Assembly (NCBI RefSeq): GCF_023701525.1
Contig: NZ_JAMQAW010000001.1
Coordinates: 124,001 to 188,000 of the forward strand
Direction: 5' to 3'
Source: Streptomyces albipurpureus
GTDB taxonomy: Bacteria > Actinomycetota > Actinomycetes > Streptomycetales > Streptomycetaceae
DNA: 64,000 bases
Shown here: positions 16,287 through 26,283 of the stretch, one piece after another
How positions within the stretch are numbered: the stretch's first letter is position 1
Layout of the letters: each line of letters opens with the position of its first letter
Notes under the pieces: generated by a model
Told to the model about the DNA's origin: nothing
What the model saw: the letters and a program-made list of their open reading frames with translations, nothing else
Database searches by the model: none
Position numbers and translations under genes: made by a program

Positions 16287-18473
16287 TCAGCGCCCGTCGG
16301 TGAACCCTTCCCCGCGTTCCGCCTTCGCCACCAGCAGGGCCGGCGGGTCGAAGCGCTCCCCGTACCGTTCGGCGAGCTCACGGGCGCGTGCGGTGAAGCC
16401 GGGCAGTCCGCCGTGGTAGCCGTTGGCGTACTGGAGCACCCCACCGGTCCAGGCCGGAAAGCCGATGCCCATGATGGAGCCGATATTGGCGTCGGCGACC
16501 GAGGTCAACACTCCCTCCTGGAGGCAGCGCACGGAGTCCAGTGCCTCGGCGAAGAGCATGCGCTCGCGCATATCGACGAAGGGGACGGAAGTATCGGCTC
16601 GGGTGAAATGGGTGCGCAGTCCCGGCCAGAGACGGGTCCGTCGCCCGTTCTCGTACTCGTAGAAGCCGGCTCCACCGCTGCGGCCACCGCGGCCGAACTC
16701 ATCCACCATCCGGTCGATCACCACATCGGCCGGGTGTCCGATCCAGTTGCCGCCCGCGCTCTCCACCGCACGCCGGGTCTCCTGACGGATCCTGCGGGGC
16801 AGCGTGAGGGTCAACTCATCCATCAGCGAGAGCACCTTCGCCGGGTAGCCCGCCTGGGCCGCTGCCTGCTCGATGGATGCGGGGTCCACCCCCTCGCCGA
16901 TCATGGCGACGCCTTCGTTGATGAACTGCCCGATGACCCGCGAGGTGAAGAATCCGCGTGAGTCATTGACCACGATGGGGGTCTTGTTGATCTGCCGTAC
17001 GAGATCGAAGGCGCGGGCCACCGCCGCTCCACTGCTGCGCTCGCCCTTGATGATCTCGACCAGCGGCATCTTGTCCACCGGCGAGAAGAAGTGGAGTCCG
17101 ATGAAGTCGGCGGGCCTCGCCACGCCCTCGGCGAGCAGGGTGATGGGCAGGGTCGAGGTGTTGGAACAGAGCAGGGCATCGGGTTCGACCATGCGCTGGA
17201 CCTCCTGAAACACCCTGTGCTTGAGGGCCGTGTCCTCGAACACCGCCTCGATCACCACATCACAACCCGTCAGATCGACCGGGTCGGCGGTCGGGGTGAT
17301 CCTGGCGAGCAACGCGTCGCGCTTGGGCTCGGTGGTACGGCCTTTGGCGAGGGCCTTGTCCAACAGCCGCTCCGCGTACTCCTTGCCATGGCGCGCGGCT
17401 TCGAGGGAGACGTCCTTCAGAACGACGTCGATTCCGGCCCGGGCGCACGCGTAGGCGATGCCCGCGCCCATCATGCCTGCGCCCAGGACGGCGACCTTCC
17501 GCACCGGCCGCGGCTCGATGCCCTGCGGCCGGCTGACTCCGGAGTTGACTGCTTGGAGATCGAAGAACAGCGCCTGGATCATGTTCTTGGCGGTCTGTCC
17601 GACGACGAGTTCCGTGAAGTACCGGGCCTCGATGGTCTCCGCGGTCTCGAAGTCGACCTGGGAGCCTTCGACGGCCGCCGCGAGGATATTGCGCGGGGCG
17701 GGATAGGGCGCGCCCGCGGTCTGCTTCTTCAGATTCGCGGGAAAGGCCGGGAGATTGGCGGCGAACCGCGGATGGGACGGAGTACCGCCGGGGATCTTGT
17801 AGCCCTTGATGTCCCAGGGCTGTTGTGTTTCGGGGTTGGCGTCGATGAAGGCCCTCGCCTTGGCGAGCATCTCCTGGGGGGTGGTGGCGACCTCATGGAT
17901 GAGGCCGTTCTCCAGGGCCCGGGCGGGGGTGTACTGGGTCCCTTGGAGGAGCAGTTTCAGCAGCGCGTCGGCGACACCGAGCAGCCTGACGGTTCGGGTG
18001 ACACCACCGCCACCGGGGAGCAGCCCGAGGGTGACTTCGGGCAGCCCGATACGAGAGCCGGGCGCGTCGAGGGCGATGCGGTGGTGGCAGGCCAGCGCGA
18101 TCTCATAGCCGCCGCCCAGTGCCGCGCCGTTGATGGCCGCCACCACGGGCCTGCCCAGGGTCTCGATCCTGCGCAGCGCCCGTTTGACGGCCATGCTCGC
18201 GTCAAAGATCTCCTGGGCGTGCTCGGGTGCGGCCTCGATGAGGTCCTTGAGGTCGCCGCCGGCGAAGAAGGTCCTCTTGGCGGAGGTGAAGACGATTCCG
18301 CGGATGGAGTCCCGCTCGGCCTCGGCGCGATCCGCGATGGCACCGATGGAGTCGCGGAACGCCTGGTTCATGGTGTTGGCGGAGTGGTGGGGGTCATCGA
18401 GTACCAGGGTGACAACGCCGGTGTCGTCCTGTTCCCAACGAATCACGGGGCTGCTCTCGGTGCTCTCGGTCAT
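16287..18473 (-). CDS. fadB: Fatty acid oxidation multifunctional protein (enoyl-CoA hydratase/3-hydroxyacyl-CoA dehydrogenase)
   Basis: A 728-residue two-domain enzyme of beta-oxidation. The N-terminal half is an enoyl-CoA hydratase (oxyanion segment AGGDLKDLI, then NGAALGGGYEIALACHHRIA and LGLLPGGGGVTR). The middle Rossmann domain starts near residue 330 with VAVLGAGMMGAGIAYACARAGIDV, followed by the HAD signature FIGLHFFSPVDKMPLVEII. The C-terminal HAD domain carries GFFTSRVIGQFINEGVAMIGEG. The ATG at 18473 is preferred over 18488 because GAGGGA stands at a good distance. The thiolase gene lies 300 bases upstream on the same strand and the CoA-transferase gene before that, so hydration, oxidation and thiolysis steps are encoded together. 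Confidence 0.93.
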   Translation of the reverse strand: MTESTESSPVIRWEQDDTGVVTLVLDDPHHSANTMNQAFRDSIGAIADRAEAERDSIRGIVFTSAKRTFFAGGDLKDLIEAAPEHAQEIFDASMAVKRALRRIETLGRPVVAAINGAALGGGYEIALACHHRIALDAPGSRIGLPEVTLGLLPGGGGVTRTVRLLGVADALLKLLLQGTQYTPARALENGLIHEVATTPQEMLAKARAFIDANPETQQPWDIKGYKIPGGTPSHPRFAANLPAFPANLKKQTAGAPYPAPRNILAAAVEGSQVDFETAETIEARYFTELVVGQTAKNMIQALFFDLQAVNSGVSRPQGIEPRPVRKVAVLGAGMMGAGIAYACARAGIDVVLKDVSLEAARHGKEYAERLLDKALAKGRTTEPKRDALLARITPTADPVDLTGCDVVIEAVFEDTALKHRVFQEVQRMVEPDALLCSNTSTLPITLLAEGVARPADFIGLHFFSPVDKMPLVEIIKGERSSGAAVARAFDLVRQINKTPIVVNDSRGFFTSRVIGQFINEGVAMIGEGVDPASIEQAAAQAGYPAKVLSLMDELTLTLPRRIRQETRRAVESAGGNWIGHPADVVIDRMVDEFGRGGRSGGAGFYEYENGRRTRLWPGLRTHFTRADTSVPFVDMRERMLFAEALDSVRCLQEGVLTSVADANIGSIMGIGFPAWTGGVLQYANGYHGGLPGFTARARELAERYGERFDPPALLVAKAERGEGFTDGR

Positions 18474-18772
18474 GGTGAAGTCCCTCATGGTCTGGTGGGG
18501 TGGTGGCGGATCGGGGTGATGGGTAGCGGTCGCGTTCGGCTGTAGGACGAGCCGGTGTCCGCGTCGCCCGCTGCCCTACGGGGGTGAGCACCGGGCTCGT
18601 ACCCGTACGGCTGGGGTCTGTCGTCTGGATCAGGCTGGATCAGTGAGCTGGGTCTGGCGTGGTGCATCGCAAGGCGGAGGAGGGAGTCCATGCGGAGCAT
18701 CGGCGACTGACGACAACTCAGCGAGGTGCCGTGCCAGGGCACGCGAGCCCGGCAAGATCCAAACGAGAGGCC

Positions 18773-19987
18773 CTAGACGCGTTCCACCACCGTTGCGATG
18801 CCCATTCCGCCACCGACACACAGGGTGACCAGCCCATATCGTTTGTCCTGGCGCTCCAGTTCATCGATGAGAGTGCCGAGGATCATCGCCCCGGTGGCTC
18901 CGAGTGGGTGTCCCAGGGCGATCGCCCCGCCATTGACGTTGATGCGGTCCAGGGGGAGGTCCAGATCCCGGGCGAAGCGCAGGACCACTCCCGCGAAGGC
19001 CTCGTTGATTTCGACGAGGTCCATGTCGTCGATGGTCAGTCCGGCCTTGGCGAGCGCCTTGCGGGTGGCGGGCGCGGGGCCGGTGAGCATGATGGTCGGT
19101 TCGGAGCCGGAGACCGCCGCGGAGACGATGCGGGCGCGCGGGGTGAGTCCGTACCGTTCGCCGACCTCAGCCGAGCCGATGGCGACGAGGGCGGCACCGT
19201 CGACGATGCCGGACGAGTTGCCCGCGTGGTGCACATGGTCGATCCGCTCGATCCAGTGGTACTTCTGGAGCGCCACCGCGTCGAACCCGCCGAGGTCGCC
19301 GATGCCGGCGAAGGACGGCTTGAGTGCGGCCAGACTCTCGGCGGTGGTGCCCGGGCGCATGTGTTCGTCGTGGTCGAGGACGATCAGGCCGTTGCGGTCG
19401 CGGACCGGGACCAGGGACCGATCGAAGCGGCCGTCCTTCCAGGCCGCGGCGGCGCGCTCCTGGGAGAGCGCGGCGTACTCGTCGACATCGCGGCGGGTGA
19501 AGCCCTCCATGGTGGCGATGAGATCGGCGCCGATGCCCTGGGGCACGAACCCGACCGTGTGGTTGGTCATCGGGTCCGCGAACCAGGCCCCGCCGTCGGA
19601 GGCCATCGGCACCCGGGACATGGACTCGACCCCACCGGCGAGCACCAGGTCCTCCCAACCGGAACGGACCTTCATCGCGGCCATGTTGACGGCTTCGAGA
19701 CCCGAGGCACAGAAGCGGTTCTCCTGCACTCCGGCGACCGTGTCGGGAAGCCCGGCGGCGACTGCCGCGATACGGGCGATGTCGGAACCCTGGTCACCGA
19801 CCGGGCCCACCACACCGAGCACGATGTCATCGATGGCCGCGGGGTCGAGGTCGGGGAAACGTCCGCGGATCTCATGGATCAGCCCGACGACCAGATCGAT
19901 GGGTTTGGTGCCGTGCAGGGCGCCGTTGGCCTTGCCGCGCCCCCGCGGAGTACGGATCGCGTCATACACATACGCTTCTGTGGTCAC
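18773..19987 (-). CDS. fadA: Acetyl-CoA acetyltransferase / 3-ketoacyl-CoA thiolase
   Basis: A 404-residue thiolase. The acylated cysteine is in [14 protein letters not shown] near residue 91, the His in [16 protein letters not shown] near residue 357 and the second cysteine in [13 protein letters not shown] near the C-terminus. These three residues form the degradative thiolase active site. The start is an ATG 45 bases after the CoA-transferase stop on the same strand. It would cleave 3-ketoacyl-CoA made by the FadB-like enzyme encoded downstream. The 299-base stretch between this gene and fadB contains GC-rich sequence with no gene recognised. Confidence 0.92.
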   Translation of the reverse strand: MTTEAYVYDAIRTPRGRGKANGALHGTKPIDLVVGLIHEIRGRFPDLDPAAIDDIVLGVVGPVGDQGSDIARIAAVAAGLPDTVAGVQENRFCASGLEAVNMAAMKVRSGWEDLVLAGGVESMSRVPMASDGGAWFADPMTNHTVGFVPQGIGADLIATMEGFTRRDVDEYAALSQERAAAAWKDGRFDRSLVPVRDRNGLIVLDHDEHMRPGTTAESLAALKPSFAGIGDLGGFDAVALQKYHWIERIDHVHHAGNSSGIVDGAALVAIGSAEVGERYGLTPRARIVSAAVSGSEPTIMLTGPAPATRKALAKAGLTIDDMDLVEINEAFAGVVLRFARDLDLPLDRINVNGGAIALGHPLGATGAMILGTLIDELERQDKRYGLVTLCVGGGMGIATVVERV

Positions 19988-20032
19988 GTCAACAACCTTT
20001 CGGGGGTGTGGGGTTGAGGCCGTTCGGCTGCC

Positions 20033-21196
20033 TCAGTCGGTGTGTCCCGAGGTGACTTCGAGAGCGGGCACTCCCCAGTCCAGGGCCACTGCCTCGTTGT
20101 GTGCGCCGGGCAGCGCGGGGCCGGTGCGTACCGCACTCGGTGTGCTGGAGAACCGTGGCGCGGGTGCCGGCTGCACGATGCCGTCGTGGTCGACGAAGGT
20201 GCCACGGGCGGCGAGATGCGCGTGGGTGGGTGCTTCCCGTAGGGAGAGGACGGGGGCCACACAGGCGTCGGCGCCTTCGAAGACCCGTGTCCACTGTGCG
20301 CGCGTCCGGGTCAGGAAGCGGTCGGCGATCGCCGTCCGCAGTTCGCCCCAGCGGGCGAAGTCCTTTCGCGCCGGGACCTCGTGCTCGATGCCGAGCAGTT
20401 GGATGAACTCCTTGTAGAAGCGCTGCTCCAGCGGCCCGACCGCCATGTACTCGCCATCGGCGGTCGCATAGCTGCCGTAGAAGGGGCAACCGCCGTCGAG
20501 GAGGTTGGAGCCGCGCCGGTCCTGCCAGCCGCCGGCGGCCATCATCGCGTGCACCATCGTGGTGAGATGGGCGGCGCCGTCGACGATGGCGGCATCCACG
20601 ACCTGCCCCTGGCCGCCCTCGGTACGGGCGTGTTGCAGTGCGGCCAGCACCCCGATGACCAGATAGAGCGAGCCGCCCGCGTAGTCGCCGAGGAGGTTGG
20701 CGGGGATCGCGGGCGGTTCATCGGGCTTGCCGACCATGCCCAGGGCACCGGTGACGGCGATGTACGCGATGTCATGCCCGGCGCGCTCCGCCAACGGGCC
20801 GTCCTGCCCCCAGCCGGTCATTCGGCCGTAGACCAGTCGGGGATTGCGGGCGAGGCATTCGGCCGGGCCCACCCCGAGACGTTCGGCCACCCCGGGTCGA
20901 TTGCCCTCGATGAGGATGTCGGCGCGTTCCACGAGGGCGAGGATGTGCTCCGACGCGCCTTCGGCTTTGAGGTCGATCAGCACGGATCGCTTGTTGCGGT
21001 TGGTGAGGTCGTACTGCGGATCGATGGCCATCCCGGAGCCACCGGGCCGATCGACACGGACGACATCGGCGCCGAGGTCCGCCAGCACCATGGCCGCGAA
21101 CGGGCCGGGGCCGATACCCGCCAGCTCGACCACCCGAACGCCCGTGAGAGGCCCGTTCTGCTTCGCTGTCGTGCTGGTCGGCGCTGGCGTCGCCAT
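20033..21196 (-). CDS. CoA-transferase family III / alpha-methylacyl-CoA racemase-like protein
   Basis: A 387-residue member of the CaiB/BaiF/Amacr family. The N-terminal signature [37 protein letters not shown] and [15 protein letters not shown] are diagnostic, and the [25 protein letters not shown] segment contains the substrate-facing motif of the racemase branch. The Asp in that family follows [13 protein letters not shown], also present. The start is taken at the second of two adjacent ATG codons (21199 or 21196), 7 bases after GAGGAA. It heads the run with thiolase and FadB, so it probably epimerises 2-methylacyl-CoA or moves CoA to let methyl-branched acyl chains enter beta-oxidation. 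Racemase and transferase activity cannot be separated with certainty by eye. Confidence 0.87.
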   Translation of the reverse strand: MATPAPTSTTAKQNGPLTGVRVVELAGIGPGPFAAMVLADLGADVVRVDRPGGSGMAIDPQYDLTNRNKRSVLIDLKAEGASEHILALVERADILIEGNRPGVAERLGVGPAECLARNPRLVYGRMTGWGQDGPLAERAGHDIAYIAVTGALGMVGKPDEPPAIPANLLGDYAGGSLYLVIGVLAALQHARTEGGQGQVVDAAIVDGAAHLTTMVHAMMAAGGWQDRRGSNLLDGGCPFYGSYATADGEYMAVGPLEQRFYKEFIQLLGIEHEVPARKDFARWGELRTAIADRFLTRTRAQWTRVFEGADACVAPVLSLREAPTHAHLAARGTFVDHDGIVQPAPAPRFSSTPSAVRTGPALPGAHNEAVALDWGVPALEVTSGHTD

Positions 21197-21216
21197 CATC
21201 GGGTTCCTCGCATTAG

Positions 21217-21229
21217 ATATGACACATAT
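21217..21229. promoter_or_regulatory. Dyad in the promoter of the beta-oxidation run
   Basis: ATATG-ACA-CATAT is a perfect inverted repeat in a short AT-rich patch 18 bases before the CoA-transferase start. On the reverse strand TATCTA lies just downstream of it and could be the -10 element. A repressor site is the likely reading. Confidence 0.4.
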
Positions 21230-22274
21230 GGCTGCGGACCCACGGTACAACGGCAGCGGGAAAGCGCCCTCGCAGTACGGGAGGCGTCGGCTACCTGCCC
21301 TGGCTGAAACACTCCCCCGCAGCTCAGAGGCAGTAGCGCACCTCGCACGGCATCCATCGACCGGCCCATGAGCAGGCCCTCCAGCGTGTCGGCGGGAGGG
21401 CCTTTGTTGAGGAGTGGACAAGAGCTGGGGGAATCCGGGCAGATCCTCTGGAAGTGCTGCCCGTCGAACCAGGCCCGCATCGCAGCTGCTTCGATCATGC
21501 CGACGACGTGATCACTGCCGAGGACATGCGGAGTGATGGCCTGCGGGTGGTCGTTGAGACCAAGTACAACGACAACCGCGCCCATGACGAGTGCCACGCG
21601 GCCGGCGGCTCCGGAACGACCGAAGTCTGCAACTACGACATGAGAGAATCCGGCAGGTCAGCTTCCGTGTCCTCACCCGGAATGGCGCCAACGGGGCGAA
21701 TGTGCACACGGGCGCCTGGTCCGCGTGGAGCATATCTCTGGGTGACTTTCCCTCACCTCGGATACGAGACACGGCGACACCCGCTCCACTTCTCGGCTCC
21801 TTCGGGCGGGGACGGCTTGCCATGTGCCGGGTGCGCGCCGAGCGAGCCGGTCCCGCAGGTCAGTGGCGATCTCCACCCCTTCGGTGGACGCTTGGCCAAG
21901 GCGCCCTGAAGAGGTGGATGGCAGCAAGAAGGGGAGGCGTGGGCCGGGGGCTGCGAGGAGGTCGTCGAGGTCGATCACGCCCGGGTCAACAGCGGGCTCG
22001 GACGCAGGGCCACGCTGCGGTGTGATTTTTCCCGGTACGCACCTCTATCGATGCTCGCGTCAGAGTGCCAGGGTGAGTGGAGGATGTTGTTCCGCCTCTA
22101 CCACCTCCGGGGCGGGACCATGTCCCGCCCGCGTGACCCGTTGGGGCGGGACAGCTCCTGTCCCCTCCCGGCTCCCCACGGGAGGGACTGCCGAGAAGGA
22201 TCCGGATGGGGGCGCGGGTATCGCCCCCATCCGGGATGCTCATCGCGACAGAGAGCATGGCCGTGGTGTCCAGA
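21230..22274. other. 1-kb gene-poor region with several hairpins
   Basis: No ORF here combines good codon use with a start and a recognisable product. A hairpin GGCCCTCC (21373) / GGGAGGGCC followed by TTTGTTG looks like a forward-strand terminator. A cluster of short stems around 22110-22190 includes GGCGGGAC-CAT-GTCCCGCC. The strongest element is CCGGATGGGGGCG (22202-22214) pairing with CGCCCCCATCCGG (22222-22234), placed as the terminator of the reverse acetyltransferase gene that ends at 22275. Reading frames near 21410-21660 show fairly good third-position GC and could be a decayed gene. Confidence 0.5.
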
Positions 22275-22838
22275 TCAGACGTCAGTACCCACTCGCAGCA
22301 GGAGCAGGTCGAACTCCGGGCCATCGGCGGTGTTCCGGTAGGGGCCGGCGTACTCGTAGCCGAGGCGGGCATAGAGTTCCTTGCCACGTGCGTTGGATGG
22401 CAGGGCCAGCAGGGATGACCAGACAGGGGCGACGGTCTTCAGTAGTTCGTCATGTATCTGGGAGCCGATTCCCCGAGATTGCCAAGGCGGACGGACGGCA
22501 AGTTCGCACAGTCCCATCAACCGCTCGGTCCGTGCGCCCGTAGGGACCTGGTCCATGAGTCCGGGGCCGAACCAGTAGTTGGCGCTGCAAAGGAATCCGT
22601 AGCCGAAGCCGACGGCGGTCCCCTCCGCGTAGGCGACGACGAGAGCGAATCCTGAATGCTTGAGGTGTCCGGTGATCTGGCGGTGAAGCGCACGGACAGA
22701 GAGGCCCGCTGCCTCAGCCCCCGGGTTGTCGACGAGTTCGGGGTGCGCGTCCGCCCAGATATCAGCGATCACATCGAGCATCGGCGGGACCTTGCCAGGT
22801 CCGTAGGCGCGGATCACCGTGTCTGTGCTGGTGGCCAC
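22275..22838 (-). CDS. GNAT family N-acetyltransferase
   Basis: A 187-residue acetyltransferase. The acetyl-CoA pyrophosphate-binding motif A is ELAVRPPWQSRGIGSQIHDELL near residues 112-133, and motif B is ALPSNARGKELYARLGYEYAG. The central strands (FALVVAYAEGTAVGFGYGF) fit the fold. The acceptor is unknown. It starts 10 bases after the stop of the XRE regulator on the same strand and is almost surely co-transcribed with it. A strong hairpin follows the stop at 22234. Confidence 0.88.
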   Translation of the reverse strand: MATSTDTVIRAYGPGKVPPMLDVIADIWADAHPELVDNPGAEAAGLSVRALHRQITGHLKHSGFALVVAYAEGTAVGFGYGFLCSANYWFGPGLMDQVPTGARTERLMGLCELAVRPPWQSRGIGSQIHDELLKTVAPVWSSLLALPSNARGKELYARLGYEYAGPYRNTADGPEFDLLLLRVGTDV

Positions 22839-22848
22839 CGATTCCTCC

Positions 22849-24141
22849 TCAACTGATCTCAGTGATGGTGTGGTACTCCTCCAGCCAGTTGGCTACCACA
22901 GGGACCGCGGCGTGCCGCTGGAGGGCGCTCTCGACGCTGTGTAGTTGTTGAAGTAGACGATCTGAGCGCACCTCAAGGAGGTAGGCGAGGACACGTCCGG
23001 CTGCCTCGGCTGCGGCTTCTGGTTCGGGACGGTCCCTGACTGCATGCTGGATGGCGATATCCGCCGTGTACAGGGCTCGGTTGCGGGTGAAGCCCTCTCC
23101 GTGGAGGAGCACGGCCTGTTGCGCGCCGGCGGCGGCTCGTCCGTGTTGGCCCAGTTCGGCACGGGCGAGGGCTTCGAGTCCGGAGAGTTCGGCAGGGGTG
23201 AAGAAATCCAGCCAGGCGGGGTCTGCGTCGCTGGGCCCTTTGGCGTAGAGGTGGTGGGCGCGGACGATGGCCTTGTCGGTGGCGCTGGCGTCGCCCAGGA
23301 GTGCCCATCCGCCGGCCTCCCGCATGGTGAACAGGGCGAGCGTCCTCGGTGAGCCGTACGCGCGGACGGCGTTCTGTGCGCCTTGGGCGGCTGCGATCGC
23401 TTCCCGGGGCCGGCCGGATGCTCTGGCCAGGAGGGAGAGGCAGCCGAAGGCGTGTCCTTCCAGTCCGGGGTCGTCAGCGATCCGGGCTGCTGCGAGGGCC
23501 TCGGTGTAGAGCGAGCGAGCGTCAGCGGCCCGGCCGGAGTCGTACGAGAGCCAGCCTGCGGCGATCGACAGATGGCCGGTCGCCGACCGCAACTGCCGCC
23601 CGGTCTCGTCGGTGTGTGTTCCTTCCTGGAGCCACTGATAGGCGGTATGCAGGGCTCGGGAGGCGTCACGGCGCAGGGCGGCGGACCCATGGTCGTGATC
23701 GTGGGTGTAGATCGTGGCAACGGCGCGGTCCAGAGCACGGACGTGCGTCGTCCCAATCCTGCCTGGGCCAGAGCCGAGGGGTAGGAGTGTGAGCGCTGCG
23801 CACGCACCGTCGGTCAGGAAGTCTCGGCGTTCCACCGGTGGCTCCTGTTCCGTCTCGTGTCTGGACGCTATGCCGGTGAGCGGTGCGGGTGCATCGACCT
23901 GGAAGCCGAGTTCACGTGGTGTGCGTCCGGTCATACGGGTGAGGATGCGCCGGTAGATCGCGCGGGGGAGTCCGACCTCACCGTCCTCCCAAGCCGCGAT
24001 CAGGCGGGATGTGCAGCCGACCCTTTCGCCCATTTCCTCGCCCGTCTTGACGATCAATTGGGCGAACTCCTGTCGGGACATCTGGAATTCACCTACGCGC
24101 ACAGCGCGTAGTAGGGCGTTGGGAGAAGGACGGTCAGCCAT
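22849..24141 (-). CDS. XRE-type helix-turn-helix regulator with TPR-like sensor domain
   Basis: A 430-residue Streptomyces-style regulator. The start ATG at 24141 has GGAG five bases upstream; a longer in-frame ORF from 24312 lacks a ribosome site and runs into the divergent promoter. Residues 1-75 form a helix-turn-helix (MSRQEFAQLIVKTGEEMG, CTSRLIAAWEDGEVGLPRAIYRRIL). A linker and an Ala/Arg-rich helical region with TPR-like repeats follow from about residue 130 (for example AARIADDPGLEGHAFGCLSLLARASG). Such proteins usually pair with a nearby effector; here a GNAT enzyme follows in the same transcript, and two small proteins are encoded divergently. Confidence 0.82.
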   Translation of the reverse strand: MADRPSPNALLRAVRVGEFQMSRQEFAQLIVKTGEEMGERVGCTSRLIAAWEDGEVGLPRAIYRRILTRMTGRTPRELGFQVDAPAPLTGIASRHETEQEPPVERRDFLTDGACAALTLLPLGSGPGRIGTTHVRALDRAVATIYTHDHDHGSAALRRDASRALHTAYQWLQEGTHTDETGRQLRSATGHLSIAAGWLSYDSGRAADARSLYTEALAAARIADDPGLEGHAFGCLSLLARASGRPREAIAAAQGAQNAVRAYGSPRTLALFTMREAGGWALLGDASATDKAIVRAHHLYAKGPSDADPAWLDFFTPAELSGLEALARAELGQHGRAAAGAQQAVLLHGEGFTRNRALYTADIAIQHAVRDRPEPEAAAEAAGRVLAYLLEVRSDRLLQQLHSVESALQRHAAVPVVANWLEEYHTITEIS

Positions 24142-24339
24142 GTCGGCTCCGGGCGGCATCCGCGATGAACGGGTGCGGTGACCGTACCGCCCCCACCCTC
24201 TGTCATGCCCAGGGTTCGGAGTCAGATCACCCTCTTCGGCCGGACTTGCATCGTTCTTACATCTCTGTGGCGTCGATTCCGCCTGGCGGTCACTGATTGT
24301 GTGGAGGGACAAGCCGACGCCAGGAAGGCCCCACCTGTG

Positions 24340-24513
24340 ATGACGATGCGTGTGTACCGGGTCAGGCAGGACAGGTCTCGCTATCCCGTGTCACCAGAGA
24401 TCGTGGTGGACACCCCGAGCGGTCCGCAGACGTCACCGAGTCCGATGACATCCTCGGCGTATCCGCCGTGCCGCTGCCCTCGGTGCCGGGCGAGTGAGAC
24501 GGGCGGTCGGTGA
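24340..24513 (+). CDS. Small conserved-type hypothetical protein
   Basis: A 57-residue protein starting MTMRVYRVRQDR and ending with a Cys-rich PPCRCPRC segment. AGGAAGG lies 11 bases before the ATG at 24340 (8 bases before an adjacent GTG at 24337). The stop overlaps the start of the next small gene as TGATG, which supports real translation of both. The CxCxxC arrangement might bind metal. No family is recognised. It is divergent from the XRE/TPR regulator, 198 bases away. Confidence 0.6.
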   Translation: MTMRVYRVRQDRSRYPVSPEIVVDTPSGPQTSPSPMTSSAYPPCRCPRCRASETGGR

Positions 24514-24749
24514 TGGAGATGCAGACATGGCGTGACGCCCGTGCCCGTGCCGAGTCCGCGGCGACCGCTCTGCAAGAAGCCCTCACCCAGCTCGGACTAC
24601 CCGAGCGGGCCGTGGGTTTGATCCGCCCGGTAGTGGGTCCGGACGGGCAGGCGTACGTACGGGTCGGGCTCGGCCTGTTGGAGAGCATGGCCGCGGAGTC
24701 CGTCGCGGAGGGAATACGTATCCAGACCGCCGACCCGGAGGACTCCTAG
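24513..24749 (+). CDS. Small helical hypothetical protein
   Basis: A 78-residue protein (MEMQTWRDARARAESAATAL at the start) whose first half is an Ala-rich amphipathic helix. The second half (LIRPVVGPDGQAYVRVGLGLL) looks like a small beta hairpin plus helix. The start ATG overlaps the stop of the preceding small gene, so the pair is translationally coupled. Codon use is typical of the genome. Function unknown; its position divergent from an XRE regulator suggests it belongs to that regulator's unit. A strong terminator follows. Confidence 0.68.
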   Translation: MEMQTWRDARARAESAATALQEALTQLGLPERAVGLIRPVVGPDGQAYVRVGLGLLESMAAESVAEGIRIQTADPEDS

Positions 24750-24752
24750 ACC

Positions 24753-24788
24753 GCCTGCCCCCGAAACCGCCCCCCGGCGGGGGCAGGC
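24753..24788 (+). terminator. Terminator after the two small genes
   Basis: GCCTGCCCCCG (24753-24763) and CGGGGGCAGGC (24778-24788) are perfect 11-bp complements. The hairpin begins 4 bases past the stop of the second small gene. Confidence 0.7.
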
Positions 24789-25014
24789 ACCCATCCGCCC
24801 TGGCCGTCACCCCGCAAACGGCCGGGGCTATCCTCCGTCCCGGCTGCGCGAACCAGATCGGACGCTGGTAGGTCCAGTGCCGCAGCGATGGTCGCGATTC
24901 ACCGAAAGGCCCACCGCGGTCCGTGTTACCGATGGGAAACACGTCTTCTTCCGAAGCGCGTCAGCGCGCTAGCCTCAGCTGCCGATGACCGTGGGGGCGA
25001 GTACGGAGGAGCCA

Positions 25015-26214
25015 GTGAACAGCCAGAACGGGACCGATGGAGCATCGCGTCCATATGACCTCGTGCTCTATGGAGCGACCGGGTTCGTCGGACAGCTGAC
25101 TGCCCGCTACCTCGCTGAGCATGCGCCCGATGACTGCCGCTGGGCCCTCGCGGGCCGCAGTCGCATCAAGCTGGCACAGCTGCGTGACGCGCTCGCCGTC
25201 GACCATCCACGATGCGCCGAACTACCCCTGGTGGTGGCGACGGCCGATGACGCCGAGGCGCTGGGTGAACTGGCCGGTTCCACCCGGGTGGTGGCGACCA
25301 CGGTGGGCCCCTACCTCCGGCACGGAGAACCGCTGGTCGCCGCCTGTGCGGAGGCGGGGACCGACTATCTGGACCTGACCGGGGAGCCAGAGTTCGTCGA
25401 CCGGATGTTCGTCGCGCATGACGCGCGGGCTCGGGAGACCGGCGCCCGTCTGGTACCCGCCTGCGGCTTTGACTCCGTACCCACCGACCTGGGGGTGTAC
25501 TTCACCGTCCAGCACCTGCCCGAGGGCGTACCCCTGAGCGTGGATGGATTCGTCCGCTCCCGGGCCAGGGTCTCGGGTGGCACCCTCGCCTCCGTGCTCA
25601 CGGTCCTCAGCCGCCAGAAGCAGTCACAGCGGGCGGCCCGAGAGCGACGGCTGTATGAGCCACGGCTGGTGGGCCGACGGGCGCGGTCGCCCATCGGCGG
25701 GCCCCGGTTCAGCCGTGAGACGGATGCTTGGGCGCTCCCACTGCCGTTGCTGGACCCACAGATCGTCGCGCGCTCCGCCAGGACGCTCCCCCGCTACGGC
25801 CCGGACTTCCGCTATCGGCACTACGCGGCCGTGAAGTCCCTGCCGATGGCGCTGGGTGCCGTGGCTGGGGCGGCCGCGCTGCTGGGGCTCGCCCAGCTCC
25901 CGCCGGCCAGGCGCTGGCTCTCCGAGCGGATCAAGCCGGGCGAGGGACCTGATGAGCAGCGGCGGGCGAAGAGTTGGTTCTCGCTGCGGTTCGTCGGTGA
26001 GGGCGGCGGGCGGACCGTGTACACGGAGGTTTCGGGTGGTGACCCGGGCTATGGCGAGACGGCGAAGATCCTTGCCGAGTCGGCGCTGTGCCTCGCCTTC
26101 GATGAGCTGCCCGACGCTTCGGGGCAGCTGACTTCCGCCGTGGCCATGGGCGACGCACTGTTGGTGCGGCTCCAGCGAGCGGGAATCCGGTTTCGGGTGG
26201 CGGCCGAGCGTTGA
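25015..26214 (+). CDS. Trans-acting enoyl reductase-like / saccharopine dehydrogenase-fold protein
   Basis: A 399-residue protein with an N-terminal Rossmann fold (YDLVLYGATGFVGQLTARYLAEH) typical of saccharopine-dehydrogenase-like proteins and the mycobacterial trans-acting enoyl reductase. Other signatures are YLDLTGEPEFVDRM and VPACGFDSVPTDLGVYF. A hydrophobic stretch (ALGAVAGAAALLGLAQL, around residue 280) suggests membrane association. GTG at 25015 is preferred because GGAGGA lies 4 bases upstream; an in-frame ATG at 24985 sits 9 bases after a TAGCCT -10-like element and is the alternative. The role is probably a reduction in lipid metabolism, but the substrate is unknown. Confidence 0.83.
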   Translation: MNSQNGTDGASRPYDLVLYGATGFVGQLTARYLAEHAPDDCRWALAGRSRIKLAQLRDALAVDHPRCAELPLVVATADDAEALGELAGSTRVVATTVGPYLRHGEPLVAACAEAGTDYLDLTGEPEFVDRMFVAHDARARETGARLVPACGFDSVPTDLGVYFTVQHLPEGVPLSVDGFVRSRARVSGGTLASVLTVLSRQKQSQRAARERRLYEPRLVGRRARSPIGGPRFSRETDAWALPLPLLDPQIVARSARTLPRYGPDFRYRHYAAVKSLPMALGAVAGAAALLGLAQLPPARRWLSERIKPGEGPDEQRRAKSWFSLRFVGEGGGRTVYTEVSGGDPGYGETAKILAESALCLAFDELPDASGQLTSAVAMGDALLVRLQRAGIRFRVAAER

Positions 26215-26283
26215 TCGTGCCCGAGGCGGCTCCATGGTGTCAGCCGCGTGGGCACGCCCATCCGGCGCGGTGATCGATGCCGA

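Noticed and set aside
21315..21390. tRNA-like stretch with a D-arm-like CAGCTCAGAGGCAGTAGCGC
   Set aside because: No anticodon stem of five pairs, no TTCGA T-loop and no acceptor stem can be drawn, so it is not a tRNA.
24985..25014. ATG 24985 as start of the enoyl-reductase-like gene
   Set aside because: No ribosome site and an unconserved N-terminal extension; GTG 25015 has GGAGGA, although a -10-like TAGCCT keeps the ATG possible.
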